Source: Sulfuricellaceae bacterium
GTDB taxonomy: Bacteria; Pseudomonadota; Gammaproteobacteria; Burkholderiales; Sulfuricellaceae
Length of the DNA: 64,000 nt
Assembly: GCA_030690895.1 (NCBI GenBank)
Contig: JAUYFQ010000158.1
Coordinates: forward strand, 1 to 64,000
Direction of reading: 5' to 3'
Both the position numbers and the translations under genes were made by a program. The notes beneath the pieces are model-generated. The model was not told the DNA's origin. It saw nothing but the letters and a program-made list of their open reading frames with translations, and did no database searches. This document shows, one piece after another, positions 7,835-18,034 of the stretch; position 1 is the first letter of the stretch; each line of letters opens with the position of its first letter.

Positions 7835-9745
7835 TCAACGCTCAGCCGCTTTTTCTACCAATTCAGCCTTGATGCTGACCTTGGTTTTCTGCTTCAGGCT
7901 GGCCAGATAGGCTGACATATATTCCTGAGACAAGGCATTCGCGAAACGCTGCCGGTAGGCTTGGCGCTGCGAATCCTCGATCTTTCCTGCCTCGGTAACG
8001 GCGGTGAGGCGGATCAGCGTGAAGCCGCCCTGATTGTTCTCGATACCGGCATAGGACGGGAACTTGTCAGTTTTTGCCTTGAAGGACTCCCTGACAGTAG
8101 GCATATCGACATCAGCCGGTTTGGAACGGCTGACTGATTTCTTGTCGCTCCAGCGCAATCCGGGCGCGTCCTTGCCTTGCTGCAACTGGCCCAGCATTTC
8201 CTTGCCGAAGTTGACTGCCATGGCGGAGGCTTGCTGACGCTGCAAGCGCTGTTGAATGCTGCTTTGAACTTCGCTCAACGGCCTGATGCTGGCCGGTTTG
8301 TGCGCCAGCAATCTGGCAGATACCAGCGTGTTGGGCGCGACTTCAACGGATTCCGAATTACGTTTGTTTTTCAGCACTTCTTCTGAAAATACGGCTTCAA
8401 GCAATTTGGGATTGTTGAGGATGGCGACATCGCTGGCACGGCGACTCAGCCAGTCGCTTTGTTCGACCTTGAGGCCGAACTGCTTGGCGGCAAGCGCGAG
8501 GCTGTCGTTCTGTTCATACACCATGTTATTGAATTGCTCGACATTTTCGGTGAATTTCCGGGTCGCTTTTTGCTTGCGTACTTCCTGAGCCAGCGTTTCT
8601 TTCACTTCCGCCAGACTTTGAATTTTGGCGGGTTTGATATCGGTCAGCTTGATGATGTGGTAGCCAAACTCAGACTCCACCGGCTCGCTGATCTCTCCCG
8701 TCTTCAGGCCGAAAACGGCATCCTCGAAGGGTTTGACCATTGCGCCGCGCGCGAACATGCCCAAATCACCGCCCTGCGCGGCAGAACCGGTGTCCTGGGA
8801 ATGCTGCCTGGCAAGTGCGGCAAACCCGGACGGATTCTTGCGGGCATCGCTGCTGATGGTTTTGGCTTTTTCAAGCAGCGCGGCCTTGTCTGCCGCCGAT
8901 GCGCCTGCGCCCAGATTCAACAGGATATGGCTGACTTGCCGCTCCTCTGCCTGGGTGTACTGCGCGACATGTTCCTTGTAATACTGCGCGACTTCATCTT
9001 CGCTGGCTTCCTGCCCGGACTGGAGACTGTCAACCGAGAAAACCAGATATTCGATTCGCGCCTGTTCCGGCAATTTGAATTCTTCCTGATTTTTTTCATA
9101 GTGGGCTTTAACCGCCGCCGCATCGATTTTTACTTGCGTCATGAACTGTTCGATGGCAACCGGCGCCACGGCAATTTCCCTTTGCTGCTCGCTAATTCTA
9201 ATCAAGCGGTCGAGCACGGCATCGGGCATGGAGGCTGACAGGACAATACCTTCTTGAGCCGCCTGTATGGTCAAATCCTGGCGCAGACGTTGTTCGAACA
9301 TGGCCGGAGACATATTTTGCTGACGCAAGGCCAACTCATATTTTGACGGGGAGAATTTCCCGTTTTCATGAAAAGCGTCGATCCCGGCGATCAGGGAGAC
9401 CATCTGGGAATCAGATACCTGGATGCCGCGCGTCTGAGCATCGCCTTCAAGCAATTTCTGGCTGACTAGGCTGTCCAGAATGGATCTTCTGACCTCGGGG
9501 CGATCAAGCATGCTGGCATCGAAGTTTTTGCCCATGCTTGAACGCAAGCGCTCCTGCTGGGTTTTCAAAGCTTGCTGAAATTCCCTTTGCGTCACTTCCA
9601 GATTACCCACTTTTGCAACCATGGGATCATTACCTGTATTGGTAATGTAGGAATCGATACCCCATAACGCAAAAGGAATCGTAATGATAGCAAGGATGAC
9701 TTTTGCTATTTTTCCCTGTGCACGTTCACGAATGGCTTCCAGCAT
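7835..9745 (-). CDS. ppiD: periplasmic folding chaperone/PPIase PpiD
   Basis: PpiD is an inner-membrane-anchored periplasmic chaperone that helps newly exported outer-membrane proteins fold. The protein (636 residues from ATG 9745) has one N-terminal membrane anchor (about residues 14-33, [19 protein letters not shown]), a SurA-N-type chaperone region, and a parvulin domain near residues 260-355 with QVSHILL, GGDLGMF and FGYHIIKL. A further in-frame ATG at 9760 is less likely because homologues begin [11 protein letters not shown]. It lies downstream of hupB and two tRNA genes, the usual position beside lon. Confidence 0.95.
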   Translation of the reverse strand: MLEAIRERAQGKIAKVILAIITIPFALWGIDSYITNTGNDPMVAKVGNLEVTQREFQQALKTQQERLRSSMGKNFDASMLDRPEVRRSILDSLVSQKLLEGDAQTRGIQVSDSQMVSLIAGIDAFHENGKFSPSKYELALRQQNMSPAMFEQRLRQDLTIQAAQEGIVLSASMPDAVLDRLIRISEQQREIAVAPVAIEQFMTQVKIDAAAVKAHYEKNQEEFKLPEQARIEYLVFSVDSLQSGQEASEDEVAQYYKEHVAQYTQAEERQVSHILLNLGAGASAADKAALLEKAKTISSDARKNPSGFAALARQHSQDTGSAAQGGDLGMFARGAMVKPFEDAVFGLKTGEISEPVESEFGYHIIKLTDIKPAKIQSLAEVKETLAQEVRKQKATRKFTENVEQFNNMVYEQNDSLALAAKQFGLKVEQSDWLSRRASDVAILNNPKLLEAVFSEEVLKNKRNSESVEVAPNTLVSARLLAHKPASIRPLSEVQSSIQQRLQRQQASAMAVNFGKEMLGQLQQGKDAPGLRWSDKKSVSRSKPADVDMPTVRESFKAKTDKFPSYAGIENNQGGFTLIRLTAVTEAGKIEDSQRQAYRQRFANALSQEYMSAYLASLKQKTKVSIKAELVEKAAER

Positions 9746-9862
9746 TTTTATTTGCCCCATGGGTTATAAAACCCGGTAACGGTCGAATCAATAACGCGAC
9801 CTGTTGAAATAACAAAAAGACGCGAGAACGAAAAAAGGGTGAACCGATGGTTCACCCTTGTT

Positions 9863-9939
9863 TGGCGGAGTGGACGGGACTCGAACCCGCGACCCCCGGC
9901 GTGACAGGCCGGTATTCTAACCAACTGAACTACCACTCC
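9863..9939 (-). tRNA. tRNA-Asp (GTC)
   Basis: The minus strand reads GGAGTGGTAGTTCAGTTGG at the 5' end, an anticodon loop CCTGTCACG with anticodon GTC, the T-loop GGTTCGAGTCC, and ends CCACTCCGCCA with CCA encoded. The acceptor stem GGAGTGG/CCACTCC is perfect. It follows tRNA-Val by about 30 nt and is probably processed from the same transcript. Confidence 0.97.
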
Positions 9940-9970
9940 TAAACTGGTGCTCTCAAAAAATGAGCCTTAC

Positions 9971-10046
9971 TGGTGGGTGCTGACGGGGTCGAACCGCCGA
10001 CATTCGCCTTGTAAGGGCGACGCTCTACCAACTGAGCTAAGCACCC
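9971..10046 (-). tRNA. tRNA-Val (TAC)
   Basis: The minus strand begins GGGTGCTTAGCTCAGTTGG, carries anticodon TAC in the loop CCTTACAAG, has T-loop GGTTCGACCCC and ends GCACCCACCA with CCA encoded. All four stems can be drawn. It lies just downstream of hupB. Confidence 0.97.
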
Positions 10047-10089
10047 GTTTTTATGGTCAGAATTTAACTTCCCTAACCATTAAAGTCCG

Positions 10090-10362
10090 CTAGTTTACAG
10101 CATCTTTTAGCGCTTTGCCAGCCCTAAATTTGGGTGATTTTGCAGCTTTGATCTTGATCGTCGCGCCGGTACGCGGATTGCGGCCATTACGCGCAGCGCG
10201 CGCGCCAACATAAAACGTGCCAAAGCCCACCAAGGTAACCATGTCACCTTTTTTTAGTGCACCTTTGACTGCAGAAACAGCCGCATCCAAAGCCCTGCCT
10301 GCTGCGGCTTTGGAAATATCGGCATCTTTTGAAATTGCATCAATCAACTCGGATTTATTCAC
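10090..10362 (-). CDS. hupB: DNA-binding protein HU-beta
   Basis: HU is a nucleoid architectural protein that bends DNA without sequence specificity. The 90-residue protein is full-length, with the helical dimer base ([20 protein letters not shown]), the [21 protein letters not shown] beta arm carrying the intercalating proline, and the C-terminal helix ending KALKDAVN. It follows lon on the minus strand, the order found in many proteobacteria. Confidence 0.97.
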   Translation of the reverse strand: MNKSELIDAISKDADISKAAAGRALDAAVSAVKGALKKGDMVTLVGFGTFYVGARAARNGRNPRTGATIKIKAAKSPKFRAGKALKDAVN

Positions 10363-10472
10363 GCGAACTCCCCTTATTCCGTTAAATGAAGACTCAACCT
10401 GACCAGCAATCGCTTTTATAACAAGCCCGAAAACCTTGTGTCAAGCGATTCTGTATCGGATTGTTTCAGCAA

Positions 10473-12893
10473 TTAGTGTTTTACCGCTGGCCTCTCGATT
10501 TTTTCTTCCGATACGGCAGCAAGGGGGGCTACTTCTTCCACTTTCTCAGGCAGGGGTTCCGGCTTCCGTTCAAGCGCCATTTCCAGCACCTGATCGATCC
10601 ACTTGACTGGATGAATATCCAGTTTGCCTTTGATGTTATCCGGTATTTCGGACAGATCCTTGACGTTTTCCTGCGGGATCAACACCGTTTTAATGCCACC
10701 TCGATGCGCCGCCAGCAATTTTTCCTTGAGTCCACCGATTGGGAGCACCTCGCCGCGCAAGGTAATTTCTCCGGTCATGGCCACATCTGCCCGAACCGGA
10801 ATGTTGGTCAGAATCGAAACCATGGCCGTTGTCAGGGCGATACCCGCGCTGGGGCCATCCTTGGGCGTCGCGCCTTCTGGCAAGTGAATATGAATATCGT
10901 TCTTCTGGTAGAAATCCTCTGGTATCCCAAGCACTCTTGCCCGGCTACGCACCACGGAAAGAGCCGCCTGTATGGATTCCTGCATCACTTCACCCAGCTT
11001 TCCGGTCGTCGTCATCTTGCCCTTGCCTGGCAGGGCGACCCCTTCAATGGTCAACAACTCGCCACCAACCTCTGTCCAGGCCAGACCAGTAACTTGCCCC
11101 ACCTGGTTATGCGGCTCGGCGACACCAAAAGTGAAACGTTTGACGCCCAGGTATTTCTCGATAGTGCGCGAACTGACAGCAACTTTTTTCCCGCCCTTTT
11201 TGAGCAGCAATTCCTTTACTACCTTGCGACATATCTTCGCGATCTCACGCTCCAGGTTCCGCACACCCGCTTCGCGGGTGTAATAGCGGACGATGTCGCG
11301 GATCACGCTTTCCTGCACGCTGATTTCGCTCACATCAAGGCCATGCGTTTTCAACTGCTTCGGCAACAAATAACGCATGGCGATACTGATTTTTTCATCT
11401 TCGGTATAACCAGACAGTCGAATGACTTCCATCCGGTCCAGAAGTGGCGCCGGGATGTTCATGGTATTGGAGGTCGCGACAAACATGACGTCAGACAGGT
11501 CATACTCGACTTCAACGTAATGATCCACGAAGGTATGGTTCTGCTCGGGATCAAGCACTTCCAGCAGAGCCGAAGAGGGGTCACCGCGAAAATCCATACC
11601 CATCTTGTCGACTTCATCCAGCAGGAAAAGCGGATTGCGCACACCGACCTTGGTCATGCCCTGAAGGATTTTTCCTGGCATGGAGCCGATGTAGGTACGC
11701 CGATGGCCGCGAATTTCGGATTCGTCGCGCACGCCACCCAAGGCCATGCGAATGAATTTCCGGTTGGTCGCGCGGGCGATGGATTGCCCCAGTGAAGTTT
11801 TTCCCACGCCAGGAGGCCCGACCAGGCAAAGGATCGGCGCTTTCAGCTTGTCCACTCGCTGTTGCACGGCCAGATATTCGACGATCCGCTCCTTGACCTT
11901 GTCCAGGCCATAATGATCTTCATCCAGGATGGCTTCGGCACTGGACAGATCCTTGCTGATTTTGGTTTTCTTCCGCCAAGGAAGGCTCACCAGCACATCG
12001 ATAAAGTTGCGCACCACTGTCGCCTCGGCGGACATGGGCGACATCAGCTTGAGTTTTTTCAGCTCGGATTCAGCCTTGGCTTTGGCTTCCTTGGGCATAT
12101 GCGCTGCGTTGATCTTCTTCTCGAGCTCGTCCAGGTCGGCGCCTTCTTCCGTATCACCGAGTTCCTTCTGGATCGCCTTGACCTGCTCATTGAGGTAGTA
12201 CTCGCGCTGGCTCTTTTCCATCTGGCGCTTCACGCGCCCGCGAATGCGTTTTTCGACCTGAAGAATATCAATTTCCGCATCCAGTTGCCCGAGCAGATGC
12301 TCCAGACGCTCCTTGACGGGAAACATTTCCAGGACAAGCTGCTTCTGCTCCAATTTCAATGGAAGGTGTGCGGCGATGGTGTCGGCCAAACGTCCTGCTT
12401 CATCAATGCTGCCCAGCGAGGTCAGTATTTCCGGCGGGATTTTCTTGTTCAGCTTGACGTATTGGTCAAACTGGGAAAACACGCTGCGCATCATGGCTTC
12501 GATCTCATTGTCGCCATCAGGATCGGCAGGGATCACGTTGGCCGTTGCCGAATAATGGCTCTTTTCATCGAAAAACTCGGTCACTTCCGCGCGCTGGTTG
12601 CCTTCAACCAGAACCTTGACAGTTCCATCCGGGAGCTTGAGCATCTGAAGAATACTCGCCACGCTGCCGATCCGGTACAGGTCGTCCAGCGCGGGCTCAT
12701 CCTTGGCAGCCGACTTCTGGGCGACCAGCAGAATATGCTTGCCAGACTCCATTGCCGCTTCCAGCGCCTTGATGGACTTCGGGCGCCCAACAAATAGTGG
12801 AATGACCATGTGCGGAAAAACCACCACATCCCTGAGGGGCAGAAGAGGCAGGGTCAACTTGTCAGCAAGCGGTTCGTGTGATTTATGTGGCAT
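10473..12893 (-). CDS. lon: ATP-dependent protease Lon
   Basis: Lon is a cytoplasmic AAA+ protease that degrades misfolded and regulatory proteins. The 806-residue chain shows the N-terminal substrate domain ([23 protein letters not shown]), a long coiled region, the AAA+ module with Walker [10 protein letters not shown] near residue 359 and FLLDEVDKM, and the C-terminal protease domain with the catalytic serine in DGPSAGIAL (near 681) and the later lysine in [10 protein letters not shown]. Length is normal. It lies between clpX and hupB; a terminator after clpX suggests it has its own promoter. Confidence 0.98.
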   Translation of the reverse strand: MPHKSHEPLADKLTLPLLPLRDVVVFPHMVIPLFVGRPKSIKALEAAMESGKHILLVAQKSAAKDEPALDDLYRIGSVASILQMLKLPDGTVKVLVEGNQRAEVTEFFDEKSHYSATANVIPADPDGDNEIEAMMRSVFSQFDQYVKLNKKIPPEILTSLGSIDEAGRLADTIAAHLPLKLEQKQLVLEMFPVKERLEHLLGQLDAEIDILQVEKRIRGRVKRQMEKSQREYYLNEQVKAIQKELGDTEEGADLDELEKKINAAHMPKEAKAKAESELKKLKLMSPMSAEATVVRNFIDVLVSLPWRKKTKISKDLSSAEAILDEDHYGLDKVKERIVEYLAVQQRVDKLKAPILCLVGPPGVGKTSLGQSIARATNRKFIRMALGGVRDESEIRGHRRTYIGSMPGKILQGMTKVGVRNPLFLLDEVDKMGMDFRGDPSSALLEVLDPEQNHTFVDHYVEVEYDLSDVMFVATSNTMNIPAPLLDRMEVIRLSGYTEDEKISIAMRYLLPKQLKTHGLDVSEISVQESVIRDIVRYYTREAGVRNLEREIAKICRKVVKELLLKKGGKKVAVSSRTIEKYLGVKRFTFGVAEPHNQVGQVTGLAWTEVGGELLTIEGVALPGKGKMTTTGKLGEVMQESIQAALSVVRSRARVLGIPEDFYQKNDIHIHLPEGATPKDGPSAGIALTTAMVSILTNIPVRADVAMTGEITLRGEVLPIGGLKEKLLAAHRGGIKTVLIPQENVKDLSEIPDNIKGKLDIHPVKWIDQVLEMALERKPEPLPEKVEEVAPLAAVSEEKIERPAVKH

Positions 12894-13006
12894 GAAATTT
12901 TCGCCTTGATGAATGAAACATATCTGTAGAAATTAAGGAGAAACCCGCCATTTTCAAGCAGCGCAGGAGAATAAATTACCGCAGAACTGCGGAACACGCA
13001 AAAGAA

Positions 13007-13035
13007 ATGCGGGAAGTGCGACGCACTTCCCGCAT
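13007..13035 (-). terminator. terminator after clpX
   Basis: ATGCGGGAAGTGCG and CGCACTTCCCGCAT form an almost perfect inverted repeat starting 9 nt after the clpX stop. On the minus strand it is followed by TTTCTTTTG, a T-rich tail. It separates clpX from lon. Confidence 0.75.
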
Positions 13036-13043
13036 GAGGTCGA

Positions 13044-14300
13044 TCAGGCAGCCTGAGGTTGATCAGCGTAAATCATGAGCGGCTTGGTTTCGCCATTGAT
13101 GACGCCACCATCTACCACAACCTTGACGACGTTGGACATCGAAGGCAAATCGTACATGGTATCGAGCAGTGCGTGCTCCATGATGGAGCGCAATCCGCGC
13201 GCACCCGTCTTGCGAACCAGCGCCTTCTTTGCAATCGCATCCAGCGCATTTTCGCGGAACTCCAATTCGGCGCCTTCCATGCCAAACAGTTTCTGATACT
13301 GCTTGGTCAGCGCATTCTTGGGCTCGGTCAAAATCCGGATCATGGCCGACTCATCAAGTTCTTCCAGCGTAGCCACGACTGGCAAACGGCCAACAAATTC
13401 TGGAATCAGGCCAAACTTGATCAGATCTTCCGGCTCGACTTCACGCAGCACTTCACCGATATCCTTGCGATTGTCCTTGCTCTTGACCTCGGCGCCGAAC
13501 CCGATCCCGCCCTTTTCGGAGCGACTCCGGATCAGTTTTTCCAGGCCGCTGAACGCGCCACCGCAGACGAACAGAATATTGGTGGTATCAACCTGTACGA
13601 ATTCCTGATTGGGATGCTTTCTCCCTCCCTGCGGCGGGACGGAAGCAGTTGTACCTTCGATGAGTTTCAGCAATGCCTGCTGCACACCTTCACCGGAGAC
13701 ATCGCGTGTAATGGATGGATTGTCAGATTTGCGCGAAATCTTGTCGATTTCATCAATGTAAACGATCCCGCGTTGCGCCTTTTCAATGTCATAGTCGCAT
13801 TTCTGAAGCAATTTCTGGATGATGTTTTCAACATCTTCGCCAACATAACCGGCTTCTGTCAGCGTCGTTGCATCCGCCATGACAAACGGCACATTCAGCA
13901 GGCGCGCAAGCGTTTGCGCCAGCAGCGTCTTGCCCGAGCCGGTCGGGCCGATCAGCAGAATATTGCTCTTTGCCAGTTCGACTTCGTCATCTTTCTTGAA
14001 GTGCTTCAGGCGCTTGTAGTGGTTATGTACCGCCACGGAGAGTATCCGCTTGGCCTTCGCCTGACCAATGACATATTCGTCAAGTGACTGGCATATGTCC
14101 TGGGGTGAGGGCAAATCCGAGACGCCATCCTTGCCATCCGGATTGCTGCGAACCTCTTCGCGAATGATGTCATTACACAGATCGACACATTCATCGCAAA
14201 TAAAGACGGAGGGCCCCGCAATCAGCTTGCGAACCTCATGCTGACTCTTCCCGCAAAATGAGCAGTAGAGCAACTTTTCTGCGCCTGAATCTTTAGACAT
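13044..14300 (-). CDS. clpX: ATP-dependent Clp protease ATPase subunit ClpX
   Basis: ClpX recognises and unfolds tagged proteins and feeds them to ClpP. The 418-residue protein has the N-terminal zinc-binding dimer domain (C13, C16, C35, C38), the AAA+ module with Walker A GPTGSGKT and Walker [10 protein letters not shown], and the [15 protein letters not shown] region preceding the pore and sensor elements. It follows clpP after 33 nt on the minus strand in the usual tig-clpP-clpX order. Confidence 0.98.
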   Translation of the reverse strand: MSKDSGAEKLLYCSFCGKSQHEVRKLIAGPSVFICDECVDLCNDIIREEVRSNPDGKDGVSDLPSPQDICQSLDEYVIGQAKAKRILSVAVHNHYKRLKHFKKDDEVELAKSNILLIGPTGSGKTLLAQTLARLLNVPFVMADATTLTEAGYVGEDVENIIQKLLQKCDYDIEKAQRGIVYIDEIDKISRKSDNPSITRDVSGEGVQQALLKLIEGTTASVPPQGGRKHPNQEFVQVDTTNILFVCGGAFSGLEKLIRSRSEKGGIGFGAEVKSKDNRKDIGEVLREVEPEDLIKFGLIPEFVGRLPVVATLEELDESAMIRILTEPKNALTKQYQKLFGMEGAELEFRENALDAIAKKALVRKTGARGLRSIMEHALLDTMYDLPSMSNVVKVVVDGGVINGETKPLMIYADQPQAA

Positions 14301-14333
14301 CGTTATTTCCCAAAATTGTTATATTCAACGTGA

Positions 14334-14963
14334 TCAGTCCGCCGCCTCTTCTCGACTGGCCAGCACCTTGTCGACCAGGCCATACTTGACCGACTGTTCC
14401 GCGCTCATGAAATTGTCACGGTCCGTGTCTTTTTCAATCGCCTTGATTGTCTGGCCGGTATGTTTGGCCAGTATTTCATTCAGGCGATCACGCAGGAACA
14501 AAATCTCCTTGGCGTGAATTTCAATATCCGAGGCTTGCCCCTGAAAACCGCCCAGCGGCTGATGGATCATCATGCGCGAATTCGGCAGGGTATAGCGTTT
14601 GCCTTTCGCGCCCGCCGTCAGCAACAGCGCGCCCATGCTGGCTGCCTGGCCAATGCAAAGGGTGGAGACATCCGGCTTGATAAACTGCATGGTATCGTAA
14701 ATCGCCATGCCGGCTGTAACCGAACCGCCGGGCGAATTGATATAGAGATGAATATCCTTGTCAGGATTTTCGGACTCCAGGAAAAGTAGCTGAGCCACCA
14801 CGACATTAGCGCTCATTTCATTCACCGGGCCGACCAGGAACACCACGCGTTCCTTGAGCAAGCGGGAATAAATATCATAGGCGCGCTCGCCCCGCCCGCT
14901 TTGCTCGATTACCATCGGGATATACCCGAGATTCTGTGGGTCCCAGCTACTTGCCTGATTCAT
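14334..14963 (-). CDS. clpP: ATP-dependent Clp protease proteolytic subunit ClpP
   Basis: ClpP forms the tetradecameric serine-protease chamber for ClpX and ClpA. The 209-residue sequence has the catalytic triad S109 (GQAASMGA), H134 (MMIHQP) and D183 (DTDRDNF). The N-terminal [22 protein letters not shown] is conserved and is processed in homologues. Its ATG directly abuts the tig stop codon, indicating translational coupling. Confidence 0.98.
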   Translation of the reverse strand: MNQASSWDPQNLGYIPMVIEQSGRGERAYDIYSRLLKERVVFLVGPVNEMSANVVVAQLLFLESENPDKDIHLYINSPGGSVTAGMAIYDTMQFIKPDVSTLCIGQAASMGALLLTAGAKGKRYTLPNSRMMIHQPLGGFQGQASDIEIHAKEILFLRDRLNEILAKHTGQTIKAIEKDTDRDNFMSAEQSVKYGLVDKVLASREEAAD

Positions 14964-16259
14964 TTATTTTTTCCCCATCAATTCATCAAAAACGGTCGGC
15001 TTGTCTTCGACTGCGGCATTTTTCAAGGCCCATTCGACCACATTGCCTTCCAGCACCACCGACTCGATCTCAGCCATCTGCTGCGGGTTCGAGTAAAAAT
15101 GTCGAACAACCGAATCCGGATCCTCATAGCTCTCGGCAACGTCCTCAATCTGAGCCCTGACCTGGTCTGGATTGGCATGCAATTGGTTAGATTTGACCAC
15201 TTCCGCCAAAATCAAGCCCAGCGCAACACGGCGTTTGGCCTGATCACGGTGCAATTCGGGTGAAGCCATGTTATCGAGCATCTGCATGCCATGCTGAGTC
15301 ATGCTCTGGCGCATCTGCTCCATCAGACGTTCGATTTCCATATCGACCAATGCTGTCGGCAACGCAAGCTGATTCATCTCCAGCAGCACATCCATGACCT
15401 GCGATTTGACTCTTTCCTGAACACGTTTTTTGACTTCACGCTCCAGGCTCGCCAGGATTTCTTCACGCATCTTGCCCATATCGCCATCATCCACACCCAG
15501 GCTTTGCGCAAAAGCAGCATCGACTTCGGGCAATTTCGGTGCGGCAACTTCATTGACCGTCACCTCAAACGTCACCGTCTTGGCAGCCAGGTCTTTTGAG
15601 TGGTAGTCCTCAGGGAAAGTCAGATCGAAGCTCTTGCTCTCCCCTGCCTTCATGCCGACAAAGTTTTTCTCGAAATCCGGCAAAGTACGCCCTTCTCCCA
15701 ATACCAGATTGAAGCCCTTTGCCTGACCACCCGCAAATTCCACGCCATCCTGCATGCCGCAGTAATCGACAATCACCTTGTCGCCATCGGCAGCTGCGCG
15801 ATCAACTATTTCATAAGTGACCCGCTGCTTGCGCAGGATATCAATAGTCTTGTCGACCTCGGCATCGCCAATCGTCACGACGGGGCGCTCGATTTTTGCA
15901 GTCGCAATGCTGCCGACAACCACTTCAGGATAAACTTCAAATGTCGCCGTAAACGCCATGGCGCCTTCGGCCTGATCGGACTTGGGCTCAATGCGGGGAT
16001 AGCCCGCAACCTTGAATTGCCCCTGTTGAACGGCATCGGCAAAACTGCGCTGTACCGAATCACCCAGAACCTCCTGCCGAATCTGACCGCCGTATTGCTG
16101 AGCGACCATCTTCATCGGCACCTTGCCTGGCCGGAAGCCTTGCATTTTGACGGTGCGCGCCATTTTCTTGAGGCGATTCTCCACCTCGGACTCAAATTGA
16201 GACAGAGAAACAGCCAGATCCAGCGTTCTTTCGAGCGGGTTTACATTTTCCGTTTGCAT
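14964..16259 (-). CDS. tig: trigger factor
   Basis: Trigger factor is the ribosome-bound chaperone that meets nascent chains at the exit tunnel. The 431-residue protein has the N-terminal ribosome-binding domain with the signature GFRPGKVPMK, the central FKBP-type PPIase domain (about 160-245, DGDKVIVDYCG and GEGRTLPDFEKNFVGMKAGE), and the helical C-terminal arms. It is first in the tig-clpP-clpX transcription unit; 16260-16434 upstream is AT-rich and would hold its promoter. Confidence 0.97.
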   Translation of the reverse strand: MQTENVNPLERTLDLAVSLSQFESEVENRLKKMARTVKMQGFRPGKVPMKMVAQQYGGQIRQEVLGDSVQRSFADAVQQGQFKVAGYPRIEPKSDQAEGAMAFTATFEVYPEVVVGSIATAKIERPVVTIGDAEVDKTIDILRKQRVTYEIVDRAAADGDKVIVDYCGMQDGVEFAGGQAKGFNLVLGEGRTLPDFEKNFVGMKAGESKSFDLTFPEDYHSKDLAAKTVTFEVTVNEVAAPKLPEVDAAFAQSLGVDDGDMGKMREEILASLEREVKKRVQERVKSQVMDVLLEMNQLALPTALVDMEIERLMEQMRQSMTQHGMQMLDNMASPELHRDQAKRRVALGLILAEVVKSNQLHANPDQVRAQIEDVAESYEDPDSVVRHFYSNPQQMAEIESVVLEGNVVEWALKNAAVEDKPTVFDELMGKK

Positions 16260-16434
16260 TACTTGATTCCTTGAAATTTGCCTTATAATTCAGCAACGTT
16301 AACAATTTGATTGATATTACAAAACCTTCATTGTAACACAGTGCTTTTTTCGAGGCCGCACATCGCTTGGCAGTCCGCAGCACTCCTTTGCAAGCATGTT
16401 TGAACAAATTCAATGTCACTCCAAACATAAGTCT

Positions 16435-16463
16435 TTCATAAACTAGCAATTAATTGTTATAAT
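16435..16463 (+). promoter_or_regulatory. promoter of the rpsF ribosomal operon
   Basis: TTCATA (16435-16440) and a perfect TATAAT (16458-16463) are 17 bp apart, about 70 nt before the rpsF start. The long leader contains CACCGCCCTCGCATGGCGGG, which could fold; S6-S18 leader autoregulation is known elsewhere, but I see no clear match. Confidence 0.6.
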
Positions 16464-16532
16464 CTGCGGTTTTTCAACCTTGCTTCACCGCCCTCGCATG
16501 GCGGGAGGCTCAATAATCCAAAAGGAGTATGC

Positions 16533-16919
16533 ATGCGACATTACGAGATCGTTTTTATCGTTCACCCGGACCAGAGCGAACAAGTTCCTGGCATGGTCGA
16601 GCGCTACCGCAGCCTGGTGACAGCCAAAAATGGCCTGATCCACCGCCTTGAAGACTGGGGACGCCGCCAACTGGCCTACCCAATCCAGAAAATCCACAAA
16701 GCACACTACGTGCTGATGAACATCGAATGCGATCAGGACATCCTGGACGAGATGGAGCACGCTTTCCGTTTCAACGATGCCGTCCTTCGCCATCTGGTGG
16801 TTAGCATGAAAGAAGCCGTGACGACACCTTCCGCAATGATGCGGGAAGAGAAGTCCCGTTCCTTGCAGCCACAGACAGAAACGCAAGCAGCGCCTGACGC
16901 CGCTCCAGTTGCTGCCTAG
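16533..16919 (+). CDS. rpsF: 30S ribosomal protein bS6
   Basis: bS6 sits on the platform of the 30S subunit beside bS18. The 128-residue protein starts [21 protein letters not shown] and contains the conserved [17 protein letters not shown] core, with a low-complexity Gln/Ala/Pro-rich tail typical of the family. AAAGGAG precedes the ATG. Its TAG stop overlaps the GTG start of priB by one base. Confidence 0.97.
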   Translation: MRHYEIVFIVHPDQSEQVPGMVERYRSLVTAKNGLIHRLEDWGRRQLAYPIQKIHKAHYVLMNIECDQDILDEMEHAFRFNDAVLRHLVVSMKEAVTTPSAMMREEKSRSLQPQTETQAAPDAAPVAA

Positions 16920-17218
16920 TGCCAGAAAATCGGTTTGTTGTTGACGGGAAAATAGTCGCTATTGACGCACTGCGTTTCACTCCAGCGGGGATTCCCGCGC
17001 TGAATTTCTCACTGGGACACAGTTCCAGGCAAGAGGAAGCAGGGACTGAGCGTGAAGTGGAATGTGAAATAGCCGTTCTTGCGCTGGGCGAAGTGGCGCG
17101 GCAAGCATCGCTCCAAGTGGGTGACGCCTTGCTGGTCAAGGGATTCCTGGCAAAAAAGAGCCGCAATAGCACCGCACTGGTACTGCACGCAAACGAAATT
17201 GAATCAACCAAAATTTAA
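16919..17218 (+). CDS. priB: primosomal replication protein PriB
   Basis: PriB is a small OB-fold protein of the replication-restart primosome that bridges PriA and DnaT or single-stranded DNA. The 99-residue chain has a single OB fold (FVVDGKIVAIDALRFTPAGIPALNFSLGHSS, VECEIAVLALGEVA, DALLVKGFLAKKSRNS). It uses a GTG start overlapping the rpsF stop. The position between rpsF and rpsR is diagnostic in beta- and gammaproteobacteria. Confidence 0.93.
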   Translation: MPENRFVVDGKIVAIDALRFTPAGIPALNFSLGHSSRQEEAGTEREVECEIAVLALGEVARQASLQVGDALLVKGFLAKKSRNSTALVLHANEIESTKI

Positions 17219-17230
17219 GAGGTATACAAA

Positions 17231-17458
17231 ATGGCTCGTCAAATGTTCCGGCGCAAGCGCTTCTGCCGCTTCACCGTTGAAGGTATCAAGGAAGTCGATT
17301 ACAAGGATGTGGAAATTCTCAAGGATTTCGTTTCCGAAAATGGCAAGATCATTCCGGCTCGCATTACCGGCACCAAAGCGCGCTACCAGCGTCAATTGGG
17401 CACCGCGATCAAGCGCGCCCGTTTCCTGGCTCTGATGCCTTACACTGATCAGCACTAA
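17231..17458 (+). CDS. rpsR: 30S ribosomal protein bS18
   Basis: The 75-residue protein has the canonical sequence: [20 protein letters not shown] at the N-terminus and the conserved [20 protein letters not shown] stretch. It pairs with bS6 on the 30S platform. AGAGG precedes the ATG. It lies 12 nt after priB and 15 nt before rplI. Confidence 0.98.
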   Translation: MARQMFRRKRFCRFTVEGIKEVDYKDVEILKDFVSENGKIIPARITGTKARYQRQLGTAIKRARFLALMPYTDQH

Positions 17459-17473
17459 GAAAAGAGAGCCACC

Positions 17474-17923
17474 ATGCAAATTATTCTTCTGGAAAAACTG
17501 GCCAACCTGGGTCAACTGGGCGACGTCGTCAAGGTCAAGGACGGTTACGGCCGTAACTTTCTGATCCCGCAAAAGAAAGCCAAGCGTGCCACACCGGCAA
17601 ACCTGGCTGAATTTCAGGCCAAACGTGCTGAACTGGAAAAAGCACAAGCTGAAGTGCTGGCACAATCCCAGGCACGCGGCGAAAAACTGAATGGCATTAG
17701 CGTTCGGATCGCTCAGAAAGCCGGCGTTGATGGCCGTCTTTTCGGTTCTGTCACCACTGCCGACATTGCCGATGCAATCAAGGCCAGCGGCCAGGATGTC
17801 GTCAAGGCTGAAGTGCGCCTGCCCAATGGCCCGCTCAAGACAATCGGCGAGTTCCCTGTTGATCTGTCCCTGCACACTGACGTCACTGTCAGCATCACGG
17901 TTTCAGTCGTCGCAGAAGCCTAA
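17474..17923 (+). CDS. rplI: 50S ribosomal protein bL9
   Basis: bL9 is the elongated protein that projects from the base of the L1 stalk. The 149-residue sequence has the N-terminal domain ([33 protein letters not shown]), a long connecting helix and the C-terminal domain ([29 protein letters not shown]). It is last in the operon and is followed by a strong terminator. Confidence 0.98.
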   Translation: MQIILLEKLANLGQLGDVVKVKDGYGRNFLIPQKKAKRATPANLAEFQAKRAELEKAQAEVLAQSQARGEKLNGISVRIAQKAGVDGRLFGSVTTADIADAIKASGQDVVKAEVRLPNGPLKTIGEFPVDLSLHTDVTVSITVSVVAEA

Positions 17924-17940
17924 GCCACATCCGCTTCAGA

Positions 17941-17967
17941 AAAGGGCTGGCAACAGCCCTTTTTTTA
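17941..17967 (+). terminator. rho-independent terminator after rplI
   Basis: AAAGGGCTG and CAGCCCTTT form a perfect 9-bp stem with loop GCAA, followed directly by a run of T. It ends the rpsF-priB-rpsR-rplI operon. Confidence 0.9.
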
Positions 17968-18034
17968 TTTCTTCATTGCCTGAATTTAGGCTATTGTTCC
18001 GGTTCCTGAAATCCATCCAACATCCCCGAACACC

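Noticed and set aside
10461-11795. 444-codon open frame on the plus strand
   Set aside because: It lies entirely antisense to lon, in a frame kept open by codon bias, and its translation resembles no protein family.
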